A DNA stretch of 64,000 bases from Symsagittifera roscoffensis (taxonomy: Eukaryota; Xenacoelomorpha; Acoela; Convolutidae): positions 75,803,786 through 75,867,785 of the forward strand of contig NC_087065.1 in assembly GCF_963678635.1 (NCBI RefSeq), written 5' to 3'. This document shows positions 28,001-39,577 of the stretch, in pieces. A model generated the notes under the pieces. The model saw only the letters and a program-made list of their open reading frames with translations. It was not told where the DNA came from and did no database searches. The first letter of the stretch is position 1, and each line of letters begins with the position of its first letter. A program made the translations under genes and the position numbers.

Positions 28001-31000
28001 TTTCGAAGTTTTAGCAGGTTTTTTGTTGCTTCTGATCTAATTGAAAAAAGATACCTACGTGTACAGTTTAAAATTAAGCTCAACTTGTATTTTAATTGGC
28101 ATCATGTTGTTACAGTGATAAAAAAAATTGAATAAATTTATTGGTAAAAAATGTTTTGGTATAGGGAATAGCATGGTTAATAGAATGGTTGGAATACGTT
28201 TTCCAACTTATTAAGATAGACAATGGTAAGGTTTCAGTCTGATGGTAAGAGAATGGTAAGAAAAACGGTGTTTTTTGGAATTTGTGTGGATACGTCTAGT
28301 TTTTTCGCAAAGTCTCGGCGCGTGTTATGTAATTGGTGAGTATGGCGTGGATATTGTGTAATGAAGGTATTTTTTTGGTTTTTGGTTCATGGTAAAATGA
28401 TGGTAAGATGTGCGAAACCTTGGAATTTTTTAAATTTCGTGCGGAAATGTCTAATTTTTTGAAAAAAAAAAATTGGCGCACGTTATCTAACTGGTAAATA
28501 TCATATGTGTATAACGTGTATATTGATTTTCCAATGTATTAAGATTGGTTATAGGCTTCAGAGGTTCAGATGGTAAGATGGTAAGTTACGAGAAAAAAAA
28601 TTTTGGCGCCTGATTTTACCGATGTTTAAGATTCTGCGCCCGATTTCCCATGTATTAGGATAGTTCATAGATTTCCCTATGTATAAGGATTAGAAATTAA
28701 TTGTAGGGAATTAGGAACTCATTAAAACAAAGAATAGGTTTCCCAATGTTTTAAGATAAGGAAAGGTGAGGTTTCAGTGTGATGGTAAGAGAATGGTAAG
28801 AAAAACATTTTTTTTTAAAATTTCGTGCGGAAATGTCTAATTTTTTGAAAAAAAAAATCGGCGCACGTTATCTAACTGGTAAATATCATATGTGTATAAC
28901 GTGTATATTGATTTTCCAATGTATTAAGATTGGTTATAGGCTTCAGAGGTTCAGATGGTAAGATGGTAAGTTACGAGAAAAAAAATTTTGGCGCCTGATA
29001 TTACCGATGTTTAAGATTCTGCGCCCGATTTCCCATGTATTAGGATAGTTCATAGATTTTCCTATGTATAAGGATTAGAAATTATTTGTAGGGAATTAGG
29101 AACTCATTAAAATAAAGAATAGGTTTCCCAATGTTTTAAGATATGGAAAGGTGAGGTTTCAATGTGATGGTAAGAGAATGGTAAGAAAAACATTTTTTTT
29201 AAAATTTCGTGCGGAAATGTCTAATTTTTCGCTAAAAATTCGGCGCACGTTATCTAACTGGTAAATATCATTGGTGTAATGCTTGGGAATCAATTTTCCA
29301 ATGTTTTAAGATTGGTTATAGGTTTCAGAGTTTCGGATGGTAAGATGGTAAATTACGAGAATTTTCCCATGGTATTCGAATTTCCGAAGGTATTACTATG
29401 GTTTTTGGATCATGGTAAGTCGATGGTAAGATGTGCAAAACCTTGGAATTTTTATCAAAAATTTTTGAAGTTTTTTTCAAAAAACTTCAAAACACGATAG
29501 TTTTGATATACGTTGACCTAATAACTAATTTATTGGATAATCTTACTTTTTCAAACATTACTCAGTTTAGCTGATACTTTCCTGAGGCTTACTGAAACTT
29601 CGGAAAAAGTCAAGTTTTTGGGGCGAATTGCAAAAAATTCAACGTTTTTGGAAAAAATTGCGAAAGTTTTAAGTTTTTGTGAAGAGTTGCAGAAATTTCG
29701 AAGTTTTAACAGGTTTTTTGTTGCTTCTGATCTAATTGAAAAAAGATACCTACGTGTACAGTTTAAAATTAAGCTCAACTTGTGTTTTAATTGGCATCAT
29801 GTTGTTACAGTGATAAAAAAATTTGAATAAATGTATTGGTAAAAAATATTTTGGTATAGGGAATAGAATGGTAAATAGAATGGTTGAAATAGGTTTTCCA
29901 ACTTATTAAGATAAACAATGGTAAGGTTTGAGTCTGATGGTAAGAGAATGGTAAGAAAAACGGTGTTTTTTGGAATTTGTGTGGATACGTCTAGTTTTTT
30001 CGCAAAGTCTCGGCGCGTGTTATGTAATTGGTGAGTATGGCGTAGATATTGTGTAATGAAGGTATTTTTTTGGTTTTTGGTTCATGGTAAAATGATGGTA
30101 AGATGTGCGAAACCTTGGAATTTTTTAAATTTCGTGCGGAAATGTCTAATTTTTTGAAAAAAAAAATCGGCGCACGTTATCTAACTGGTAAATATCATAT
30201 GTGTATAACGTGTATATTGATTTTCCAATGTATTAAGATTGGTTATAGGCTTCAGAGGTTCAGATGGTAAGATGGTAAGTTACGAGAAAAAAAATTTTGG
30301 CGCCTGATTTTACCGATGTTTAAGATTCTGCGCCCGATTTCCCATGTATTAGGATAGTTCATAGATTTTCCTATGTATAAGGATTAGAAATTATTTGTAG
30401 GGAATTAGGAACTCATTAAAATAAAGAATAGGTTTCCCAATGTTTTAAGATATGGAAAGGTGAGGTTTCAATGTGATGGTAAGAGAATGGTAAGAAAAAC
30501 ATTTTTTTTTAAATTTCGTGCGGAAATGTCTAATTTTTCGCTAAAAATTCGGCGCACGTTATCTAACTGGTAAATATCATTGGTGTAATGCTTGGGAATC
30601 AATTTTCCAATGTTTTAAGATTGGTTATAGGTTTCAGAGTTTCGGATGGTAAGATGGTAAATTACGAGAATTTTCCCATGGTATTCGAACTTCCGAAGGT
30701 ATTACTATGGTTTTTGGATCATGGTAAGTCGATGGTAAGATGTGCGAAACCTTGGAATTTTTTAAATTTCGTGCGGAAATGTCTAATTTTTTGAAAAAAA
30801 AAAATCGGCGCACGTTATCTAACTGGTAAATATCATATGTGTATAACGTGTATATTGATTTTCCAATGTATTAAGATTGGTTATAGGCTTCAGAGGTTCA
30901 GATGGTAAGATGGTAAGTTACGAGAAAAAAAATTTTGGCGCCTGATTTTACCGATGTTTAAGATTCTGCGCCCGATTTCCCATGTATTAGGATAGTTCAT

Positions 31001-33730
31001 AGATTTTCCTATGTATAAGGATTAGAAATTATTTGTAGGGAATTAGGAACTCATTAAAATAAAGAATAGGTTTCCCAATGTTTTAAGATATGGAAAGGTG
31101 AGGTTTTCAATGTGATGGAGAGAATGGTAAGAAAAACATTTTTTTTTAAATTTCGTGCGGAAATGTCTAATTTTTCGCTAAAAATTCTGCGCACGTTATC
31201 TAACTGGTAAATATCATTGGTGTAATGCTTGGGAATCAATTTTCCAATGTTTTAAGATTGGTTATAGGTTTCAGAGTTTCGGATGGTAAGATGGTAAATT
31301 ACGAGAATTTTCCCATGGTATTCGAACTTCCGAAGGTATTACTATGGTTTTTGGATCATGGTAAGTCGATGGTAAGATGTGCAAAACCTTGGAATTTTTA
31401 TCAAAAAAATTTGAAAATTTTTTCAAAAAACTTCAAAACACGATAGTTTTCATATACGTTGACCTAATAACTAATTTATTGGATAATCCTACTATTTGAA
31501 ACATTACTCAGTTTAGCTGATACTTTGCTGAGGCTGAATAAATTTCGGAAAAAAATCAAGTTACTGGGGCAAATTGCAAAAATTTCAACTTTTATGGAAA
31601 AATTGCGAAAATTTCAAGTTTTTGTAAAAAATTGCAGAAATTTCGAAGTTTGAGCTGGTTTTTTTGTTGCTTCTGATCTAATTGAAAAAAGATACCTGCG
31701 TGTACAGTTTAAAGTTAAGCTCAAATTGTATTTTAATTGGCATCATGTTGTTACAGTGAAAAAAAGTTTGAACAAAACTATGGGTAAAATATGTATTGGT
31801 ATAGCGAATAGAATGGTAGAGTAGAATGGTTGGAATAGGTTTTCCAAGTTATTAAGATAGGCAATGGTTTCAAGATGTTAAGAGAATGGTACGAAAAACG
31901 GTATTTTTTTTGGATTGTGTGAGGAAATGTATAGCTTTTTCGCAAAATTTCGGCGCGCGTTATCTAACTGGTAAATTTCATTGGTGTATTACATGGGAAT
32001 AGATTTTCCAATTTATTAAAATTGGTTATAAGTTTCAGAATTTCAGATGTTAGGAGGATGGCTTTCGAGAAAACTACTTTTGGCGCCGGGTTTACCAAAG
32101 TTAAGATTCGGCGCCCGAATTTCTCAAGTCTTAGGAAAATGTTTAGATTTCCCTATGTACAAGGATTAGAAATTCATTTTAGGGAATTAGGAACTCATCA
32201 AGACAGGGAATAGGTTTTCCCCTTGTTTTATTAAGAGTGTATTAAGATAGGTAATGGTAAGGTTTCAGTGTCATGGTAAGAGAATGGTAAGAAAAACAGT
32301 TTTTTATTTAATTTCGTGCGGAAATGTCTAATTTTTCGCTTAAAATTGGGCGCACGTTATCTAACTGGTAAATATCATATGTGTATAACGTGTATATTGA
32401 TTTTCCAATGTATTAAGGTTGGTTATAGGCTTCAGAGGTTCAGATGGTAAGATGGTAAGTTACGAGAAAAAACATTTGGCGCCTGAATTTACCGATGTTT
32501 AAGATTCTGCGCCCGATTTCCCATGTATTAGGATAGTTCATAGATTTTCCTATGTATAAGGATTAGAAATTATTTGTAGGGAATTAGGAACTCATTAAAA
32601 TAAAGAATAGGTTTCCCAATGTTTTAAGATATGGAAAGGTGAGGTTTCAATGTGATGGTAAGAGAATGGTAAGAAAAACATTTTTTTTTAAATTTCGTGC
32701 GGAAATGTCTAATTTTTCGCTAAAAATTCGGCGCACGTTATCTAACTGGTAAATATCATTGGTGTAATGCTTGGGAATCAATTTTCCAATGTTTTAAGAT
32801 TGGTTATAGGTTTCAGAGTTTCGGATGGTAAGATGGTAAATTACGAGAATTTTCCCATGGTATTCGAACTTCCGAAGGTATTACTATGGTTTTTGGATCA
32901 TGGTAAGTCGATGGTAAGATGTGCAAAACCTTGGAATTTTTATTAAAAAAATTTGAAAATTTTTTCAAAAAACTTCAAAACACGATAGTTTTCATATACG
33001 TTGACCTAATAACTAATTTATTGGATAATCCTACTATTTGAAACATTACTCAGTTTAGCTGATACTTTGCTGAGGCTGAATAAATTTCGGAAAAAATCAA
33101 TTTACTGGGGCAAATTGCAAAAATTTCAACTTTTATGGAAAAATTGCGAAAATTTCAAGTTTTTGTAAAGAATTGCAGAAATTTCGAAGTTTTAGCTGGT
33201 TTTTTGTTGCTTCCGATCTAATTGAAAAAAGATACCTGCGTGTACAGTTTAAAGTTAAGCTCAAATTGTATTTTAATTGGCATCATGTTGTTACAGTGAT
33301 AAAAAAGTTTGAATAAAACAATGGGTAAAATATGTATTGGTATAGCGAATAGAATGGTAGAGTAGAATGGTTGGAATAGGTTTTCCAAGTTATTAAGATA
33401 GGCAATGGTTTCAAGATGTTAAGAGAATGGTACGAAAAACGGTATTTTTTTTGGATTGTGTGAGGAAATGTATAGCTTTTTCGCAAAATTTCGGCGCGCG
33501 TTATCTAACTGGTAAATTTCATTGGTGTATTACATGGGAATAGATTTTCCAATTTATTAAAATTGGTTATAACTTCAGAACTTCAGATGTTAAGAGGATG
33601 GCTTTCGAGAAAAATACTTTTGGCGCCGGGTTTACCAAAGTTAAGATTCGGCGCCCGAATTTCTCAAGTCTTAGGAAAGTGTTTAGATTTCCCTATGTAC
33701 AAGGATTAGAAATTCATTTTAGGGAATTAG
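25060..33730. repeat. Compound A-B-C satellite with nested higher-order repeats
   Basis: Class A monomers pass into class B through an identical chimeric joint (TTTCCCATGGTATTCGAA) at about 25,081, 27,668, 29,363, 30,672, 31,308 and 32,853. B passes back into A through another identical joint (CTTGGAATTTTTTAAATTTC) at about 28,420, 30,114 and 30,758. The order of units repeats at about 1,690 bp (28.4 to 30.1 kb) and at 1,544 bp (31.44 to 32.98 kb, also 32,199 to 33,743). Class C units lie at about 26,340, 31,910 and 33,450. Identical joints show that recombined units were amplified as blocks. Confidence 0.85.
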
Positions 33731-36700
33731 GAACTCATCAAGACAGGGAATAGGTTTTCCCCTTGTTTTATTAAGAGTGTATTAAGATAGGTAATGGTAA
33801 GGTTTCAGTTTCATGGTAAAAGAATGGTAAGAAAAACAGTTTTTTATTTAATTTCGTGCGGAAATGTCTATTTTTTTGCTTAAAATTCGGCGCACGTTAT
33901 CTAACTGGTAAATATCATTGGTGTAACGCTTGGGAATCGATTCTCCAGTGTTTTAAGATTGGTTATAGGTTTCAGAGTTTCAGATGGTAAGATGGTAAGT
34001 TACGAGAAAAAAAATTTTGGCGCCCGATTTTAGCGATGTTTAAGATTCTGCGCCCGAATTTCCCGTGTATTAGGATAGTGCATAGAATTCCCTATGTATC
34101 AGGATTAGAAATTCATTGTAGGGAATTAGGAACTCATTAAGATAGGGAATAGGTTTCCCATTGTTTTATTAAGAGTGTATTAAGATAGGAAATGGTAAGG
34201 TTTCAGTGTGATGGTAAGAGAATGGTAAGAAGAACGTTTTTTTATTCAATTTCGTGCGGAAATATCCAATTTTTTGCAAAAAATTCAGCGCACGTCATCT
34301 AACTGGTAAATATCATATGTTTATAACGTGTAAATTGATTTTCCAATGTATTAAGATTGGTTATATGTTTCAAAGATTCAGATGGTAAGATGATAAGTTT
34401 CGAGAAAAAAATTTTTGGCGCCCGATTTTACCGATGCTTAAGATTTGGCGCCCGATTTTCCCATGTAAAAGGATAGTGTATAGATTTCCCTATGCATAAG
34501 GATTAGAAATACACTGCAAGCAATTATGAATTCATTAAGGTCGGGAAAAGGTTTCCCAATGTATTAAGGAGGGAATTGTATGGTTTCAGTCTAATGGTAA
34601 GAGAATCATTAGAAAAACTGTATTTTTTTTTGGATTTTGTGTAGAAACGTCTAGTTTTTTCGCAAAAATCTCGGCGCGCGTTATGTAATTGTCAAGTATG
34701 GCGTATATATTGTGTAATGAAGGTATTATTATGTTTTTTTGGTTCATGGTAAGCCAATGGTAAGATGTGCAGAACCTTGAGTTTTTATCAAAAAAATTGA
34801 AATTTTTTTCAAAAAAATTCAAAACACGATAGTTTTGATAGAAGTTGACCTAATATTTAATTTATTAGATGATCTTACTTTTTAGAGCATTACTCCTTCT
34901 AGCTGAAACTTTGCTGAAGCCTATGATACTTCGACAGAAAAACAAGTTTTTGGATAAAATCGCAAAAATTTGAAGTTTTTGGGGGCAAATTGCAAAAATT
35001 CCAAAGTTTTATGGAAAGAGTTGCTAAAATTTCGAAATTTTGGAAAGAATTGCAGAAATTTCGAAGTTTCAGCTAATTTTTAGTTGTTTTTGACCTAATT
35101 GAAAAAAGATACCTTCGGGTTCAATTTGAAATTAAACTCAAATTGTATTTTAATTGGCATCATGTCGTTACAGTGATAAGAAACTTTGAATAAAACTATG
35201 GGTAAAACATGTTTTGATATAGGGAATAGAATGGTAAAAAAGAATGGTTGGAATAGGTTTTCCAATTTATTAAGATAGGCAATGGTTTCAGTGTGATGTT
35301 AGGAGAATGATAAGAAAAACACTATTTTTTTCTGGATTGTGTGAGGAAATGTCTAGCTTTTTCGCAAAAAATTCGGCGCGCGTTATCTAACCTGTAAGTT
35401 TCATTGGTGTAATACGTGAGAATAGATTTTCCAATGTATTAAAATTGGTTATAAGTTTCAGATTTTCAGATGTTAGGAGGATTGCTTTCGAGAAAAAAAC
35501 TTTTGGCGCCCGGGTTTACCAAAGTTTAAGAATCGGCGCCCGAATTTCTCAAGTCTTAGGAAAGTGTTTAGATTTCCATATGTACAAGGATTAGAAATTC
35601 AATTTAGGGAATTAGGAACTCCTTAAGATAGGGAATAAGTTTCCCATTGTTTTATTAAGAGTGTATTAAGATAAGAAATGGTAAGGTTCCAGTCTGATGG
35701 TAAGAGAATGGTAAGAAATACGGTGTTTTTTTTGGAATTTGTGTGGAAACGTCTAGTTTTTTCGCAAAGTCTCGGCGCGTGTTATGTAGTTGGTGAGTAT
35801 GGCGTGTTTATTCTGTAATGAAGGTATAATTATGGTTTTTTGGTTCATAGTAAGTCGATGGTAAGATGTGCAAAACCTTGGAATTTTTATCAAAAAAATT
35901 TGAAAATTTTTTCAAAAAACTTCAAAACACGATAGTTTTGATATAGGTTGACCTAATAACTAATTCATTGGATAATCTTACTTTTTAAAACATTACTCAG
36001 TTTAGCTGAAACTTTGCTGAGGCTTACTGAAACTTCAAAAAAAGTCAAGTTTTTGGGGCCATTTGCAAAAATTTCAACGTTTTAGGAAAAAATAGCGAAA
36101 AATTCAAGTTTTTGTGAGGAGTTGCAGAAATTTCGAAGTTTTGGCTGGTTTTTTGTTGCTTCTGATCTAATTGAAAAAAGATACCTACGTGTAGAGTTTA
36201 AAATTAAGCTCAACTTGTATTTTAACTGGCATCATATTGTTACAGTGATAAAAGACTTTAAATAAAACTATGGGTAAAATATGTTTTGGTATAGGGAATA
36301 GAATGGTAAAATAGAATGGTTGGAATAGGTTTTCCAATTTATTAAGATAGACAATTGTAAGCTTCCAGTCTGATGGTAAGAGAATGGTAAGAAAAACGGT
36401 GTTTTTATGGAATTTGTGTGGAAACGTCTAGTTTTTTCGCAAAGTCTCGGCGCGTGTTATGTAATTGGTGAGTATGGCGTGGATATTGTGTAATGAAGGT
36501 ATTATTATGGTTTTTGGTTCATGGTAAGTTGATGGTAAGATGTGTAAAAACCTTAGAATTTTTATCAAAAAAATTTGAAAATTTTTTCAAAAAAACTTCA
36601 AAACACGATAGTTTTGATATACGTTGACCTAATAACTAAGTCTTAGGAAAGTGTTTAGATTTCCCTTTGTACAAGGATTAGAAATTCATTTTAGGGAATT

Positions 36701-37842
36701 AGGAACTCATCAAGATAGGGAATAGGTTTTCCCATTGTTTTATTAAGAGTGTATTAAGATAGTTAATGGTAAGGTTTCAGTGTCATGGTAAGAGAATGGT
36801 AAGAAAAACAGTTTTCTATTTATTTTCGTGCGGAAATGTCTAATTTTTTGCAAAAAACTCGGCGCACGTTATCTAACTGGTAAATATCATATGTGTATAA
36901 CGTGTAAATTGATTTTCCAATGTATTGAGGTTGGTTATATGTTTCAGAGTTTCAGATGGTAAGATGATAAGTTTCGAGAAAAAAAATTTTGGCGCCCGAT
37001 TTTACCGATGCTCAAGATTTGGCGCCCGATTTTCCCATGTAAAAGCATAGTGTATAGATTTCACTATGCATAAGGATGAGAAATACACTGCAAGAAATAA
37101 TGAATTAATTAAGGTCGGGAAAAGACTTCCCAATGTATTAAGGAGGGAATTGTATGATTTCAGTCTGATGGTAAGAGAATCATTAGAAAGACTGTATTTT
37201 TTTTTGGATTTTGTGTGGAAACGTCTAGTTTTTTCACAAAAATCTCGGCGCGCGTTATGTAATTGTCAAGTATGGCGTATATATTGTGTAATGAAGGTAT
37301 TATTATGTTTTTTTGGTTCATGGTAAGCCAATGGTAAGATGTGCAGAACCTTGAGTTTTTATCAAAAAAATTGAAATTTTTTTCAAAAAAATTCAAAACA
37401 CGATAGTTTTGATAGAAGTTGACCTAATATTTAATTTATTAGATGATCTTACTTTTTAGAGCATTACTCCTTCTAGCTGAAACTTTGCTGAAGCCTATGA
37501 TACTTCGACAGAAAAACAAGTTTTTGGATAAAATCGCAAAAATTTGAAGTTTTTGGGGGCAAATTGCAAAAATTCCAAAGTTTTTTGGAAAGAGTTGCTA
37601 AAATTTCAAAATTTTGGAAAGAATTGCAGATTTTTCGAAGTTTCAGCTAGTTTTTAGTTGTTTTTGACCTAATTGAAAAAAGATACCTTCGAGTTCAATT
37701 TAAAATGAAATTCAAATTGTATTTTAATTGGCATCATGTTGTTACAGTGATAAGAAACTTTGAATAAAACTATGGGTAAAATATGTTTTGGTATAGGGAA
37801 TACAATGGTAAAATAAAATGGTTGGAATAGGTTTTCCAATTT
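33730..37842. repeat. Satellite A/B/C with a 2,574-bp higher-order unit, ending at LTR1
   Basis: AAATACACTGCAAG, GAATCATTAGAAA and the following diverged class B unit occur near 34,508-34,822 and again near 37,080-37,396, an offset of about 2,574 bp. A class C unit lies at about 35,330-35,610, class B at 35,700-36,640 and class A at 36,640-37,080. The array stops at CCAATTT (37,836-37,842), directly against the first base of LTR1. Confidence 0.87.
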
Positions 37843-38337
37843 TGTAACATTCGCCCAAATACTACACAGCGACGGAGTGTAGAAAAAGTACCTATTAACG
37901 ACTGGCAGGCGTCAGTTACCTTAATCCTACTCGTTTTTCACCGTCTCGACATTGCCAGTTGATTTTCTGGTCTGTTTAGGGCTAAGTAAAAAGTTACTAT
38001 TTTTAGGCCATCAGTCAAACAACTTTTGATCAGCTTCCGTTTACATGCGAACACAACCACATAGCCGAGTCTCGGATCCTCAGACTACGTGATTGCCATT
38101 AAAAACACGGCTCGAACAACCTATTTTAATATGTTTTTCTGTGACAGTTCTATATTGAATCCACTGGAGATGGATTGACACTTTCCTCTTTCTAGCTACT
38201 CATATTCTAAAATATCAAATTACACCGGTGTTAATACAGTTTCTACGACATCCAAGTACCTACAAAGTTAGTTTTATATAGTCCCTTCACATAAAACAGT
38301 CTCTGGGGGACCAAGCCTCCGCTCCCGTAATCTTCCT

Positions 38338-38356
38338 GAGATAACGTTCTTATCTC
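38338..38356. other. Conserved LTR hairpin 1 (LTR1 copy)
   Basis: Perfect inverted repeat GAGATAA-CGTTC-TTATCTC. The same stem, with loop CGCTC, is at 42,203-42,221 (LTR2) and 61,867-61,885 (LTR3). Its location in the LTR suggests a role in the transcript end or promoter. That role is inference. Confidence 0.6.
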
Positions 38357-38441
38357 TTCCAATTTGTGGCACGGGAGGGCTCCGTGGAATATTCCTTCGC
38401 CACTGGAGCTTCCTTCTCAACTAATATCCTCTGCTAAGAGT

Positions 38442-38468
38442 CTTATCGTGTGTTGTTGCCACGATAAG
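38442..38468. other. Conserved LTR hairpin 2 (LTR1 copy)
   Basis: A perfect 9-bp stem CTTATCGTG / CACGATAAG with a 9-nt loop. LTR2 (42,308-42,334) and LTR3 (61,972-61,998) carry the same stem. The loop differs by one base (TGTTGTTGC versus TGTTATTGC). Confidence 0.65.
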
Positions 38469-38726
38469 AGGCTTCGTATTTTTCGTCTCTTGTGCGACTG
38501 TTTTCCACAATATTTGTCGTTGTTCTGTTTTTTCGTCGTTCTTCGTCAAAATGGCCGTCTTTTTTGTATTTCTGAGAAATATCCACTCTCCAATCAAAAT
38601 TTTAAAAATAAAAATTCTAGAATATTCCTACCCTCCTTCGCAATATTTTTTCGTAACTAAGGCCTTTATTCATTTTCTTTCGTGTCGCCGGAAGGTTGCA
38701 CTGTGTCAATCTGGCAGAATGGCACA

Positions 38727-39577
38727 TACTCCCCGGACAGTCCCAATCAATGTCCCTATTGATCGCATAACACCGGGTTATCGTCAAGTAGTTATCCAGT
38801 TTTCTGTAATCAATCTTACAAATCGCATAAGAAAATGAAATTTATCTACCCCACCTCAACTCACTAGGTGTTCACAAATGGCATCGTACTACATCTCACC
38901 GCCTTTCAACATTTTCACAAAATTTGCACCATGAGGAGTGTCCTAAATAAAATTTCTTTTCTGACTTCTTACGTCGTCTTGCCATAAAATTTCTTTTCGC
39001 TCTTTGTGATTAAAAAGTGGGACGTGGCACGGCCATGCACCCGTTAAAATTAACTTAACTTCACTCACTAAGTATAATCAGTCATTTATGCGGTCCTTTC
39101 ACTATTAAAACTAAGAAACTCTGTGGCTAGGAAAGTTATTGAGTTACTCACCCTCTCGAGCGAGTTTACTCAAACTCACCATGTCGCCACACAGTGAAAT
39201 TGTGTCTTACACAGGTTAAAAACTTCAATCGTGCTTAAATAGGTAAATATACTCACCTATGTTCTATATATATATACATAAATAGTACAATTAAAATTCT
39301 CCTTCAACATTTTTAACAATTGTAACAATTTTCAAAGTCTGGTTTGACCAAACTAAATCAAAACAAAAAGTTTAACAAGTTCAATAATCAAAACTTGGTT
39401 GATTGGTTCAAGTTTTAACACACAAAGATAATCAAGTTTTTTCTCCTTCTCTTCTCTTCTTTGCTCACTTGTTCTCTCCATTCATAATTTTCACTCCATC
39501 GCTTCTCCATCCTGATCTTCAGCTTCGCTGTCTTCTAATATTTTCTCCAACATGTCCATGGAGTTGCGGGCCGTGCC
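38727..39577 (-). other. 3' noncoding tract of element A, including the polypurine-tract region
   Basis: Directly upstream of LTR1 in the sense direction lies TGTCCGGGGAGTA. Its G-rich end occupies the position of a plus-strand primer (polypurine tract). Just beyond is a 6-bp hairpin, ATCAAT/ATTGAT, at 38,746-38,763. The rest has no credible ORF. It includes an AT-rich run with TATATATATATA near 39,265. The tract is almost identical to 42,594-43,443 in element B, differing at only a few bases, although the adjoining LTRs differ far more. Confidence 0.7.

Larger units (their letters stand above)
37843..38726 (-). repeat. LTR1, 3' LTR of element A
   Basis: Starts TGTAACATTCGCCC and ends GAATGGCACA on the plus strand (TG...CA ends), 884 bp. 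It aligns end to end with LTR2 and LTR3 but is clearly more diverged from both than they are from each other, especially in 38,140-38,300 and 38,500-38,726. It keeps the two hairpins seen in all three LTRs (38,338-38,356 and 38,442-38,468). Short apparent ORFs within it are not supported. Confidence 0.92.
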
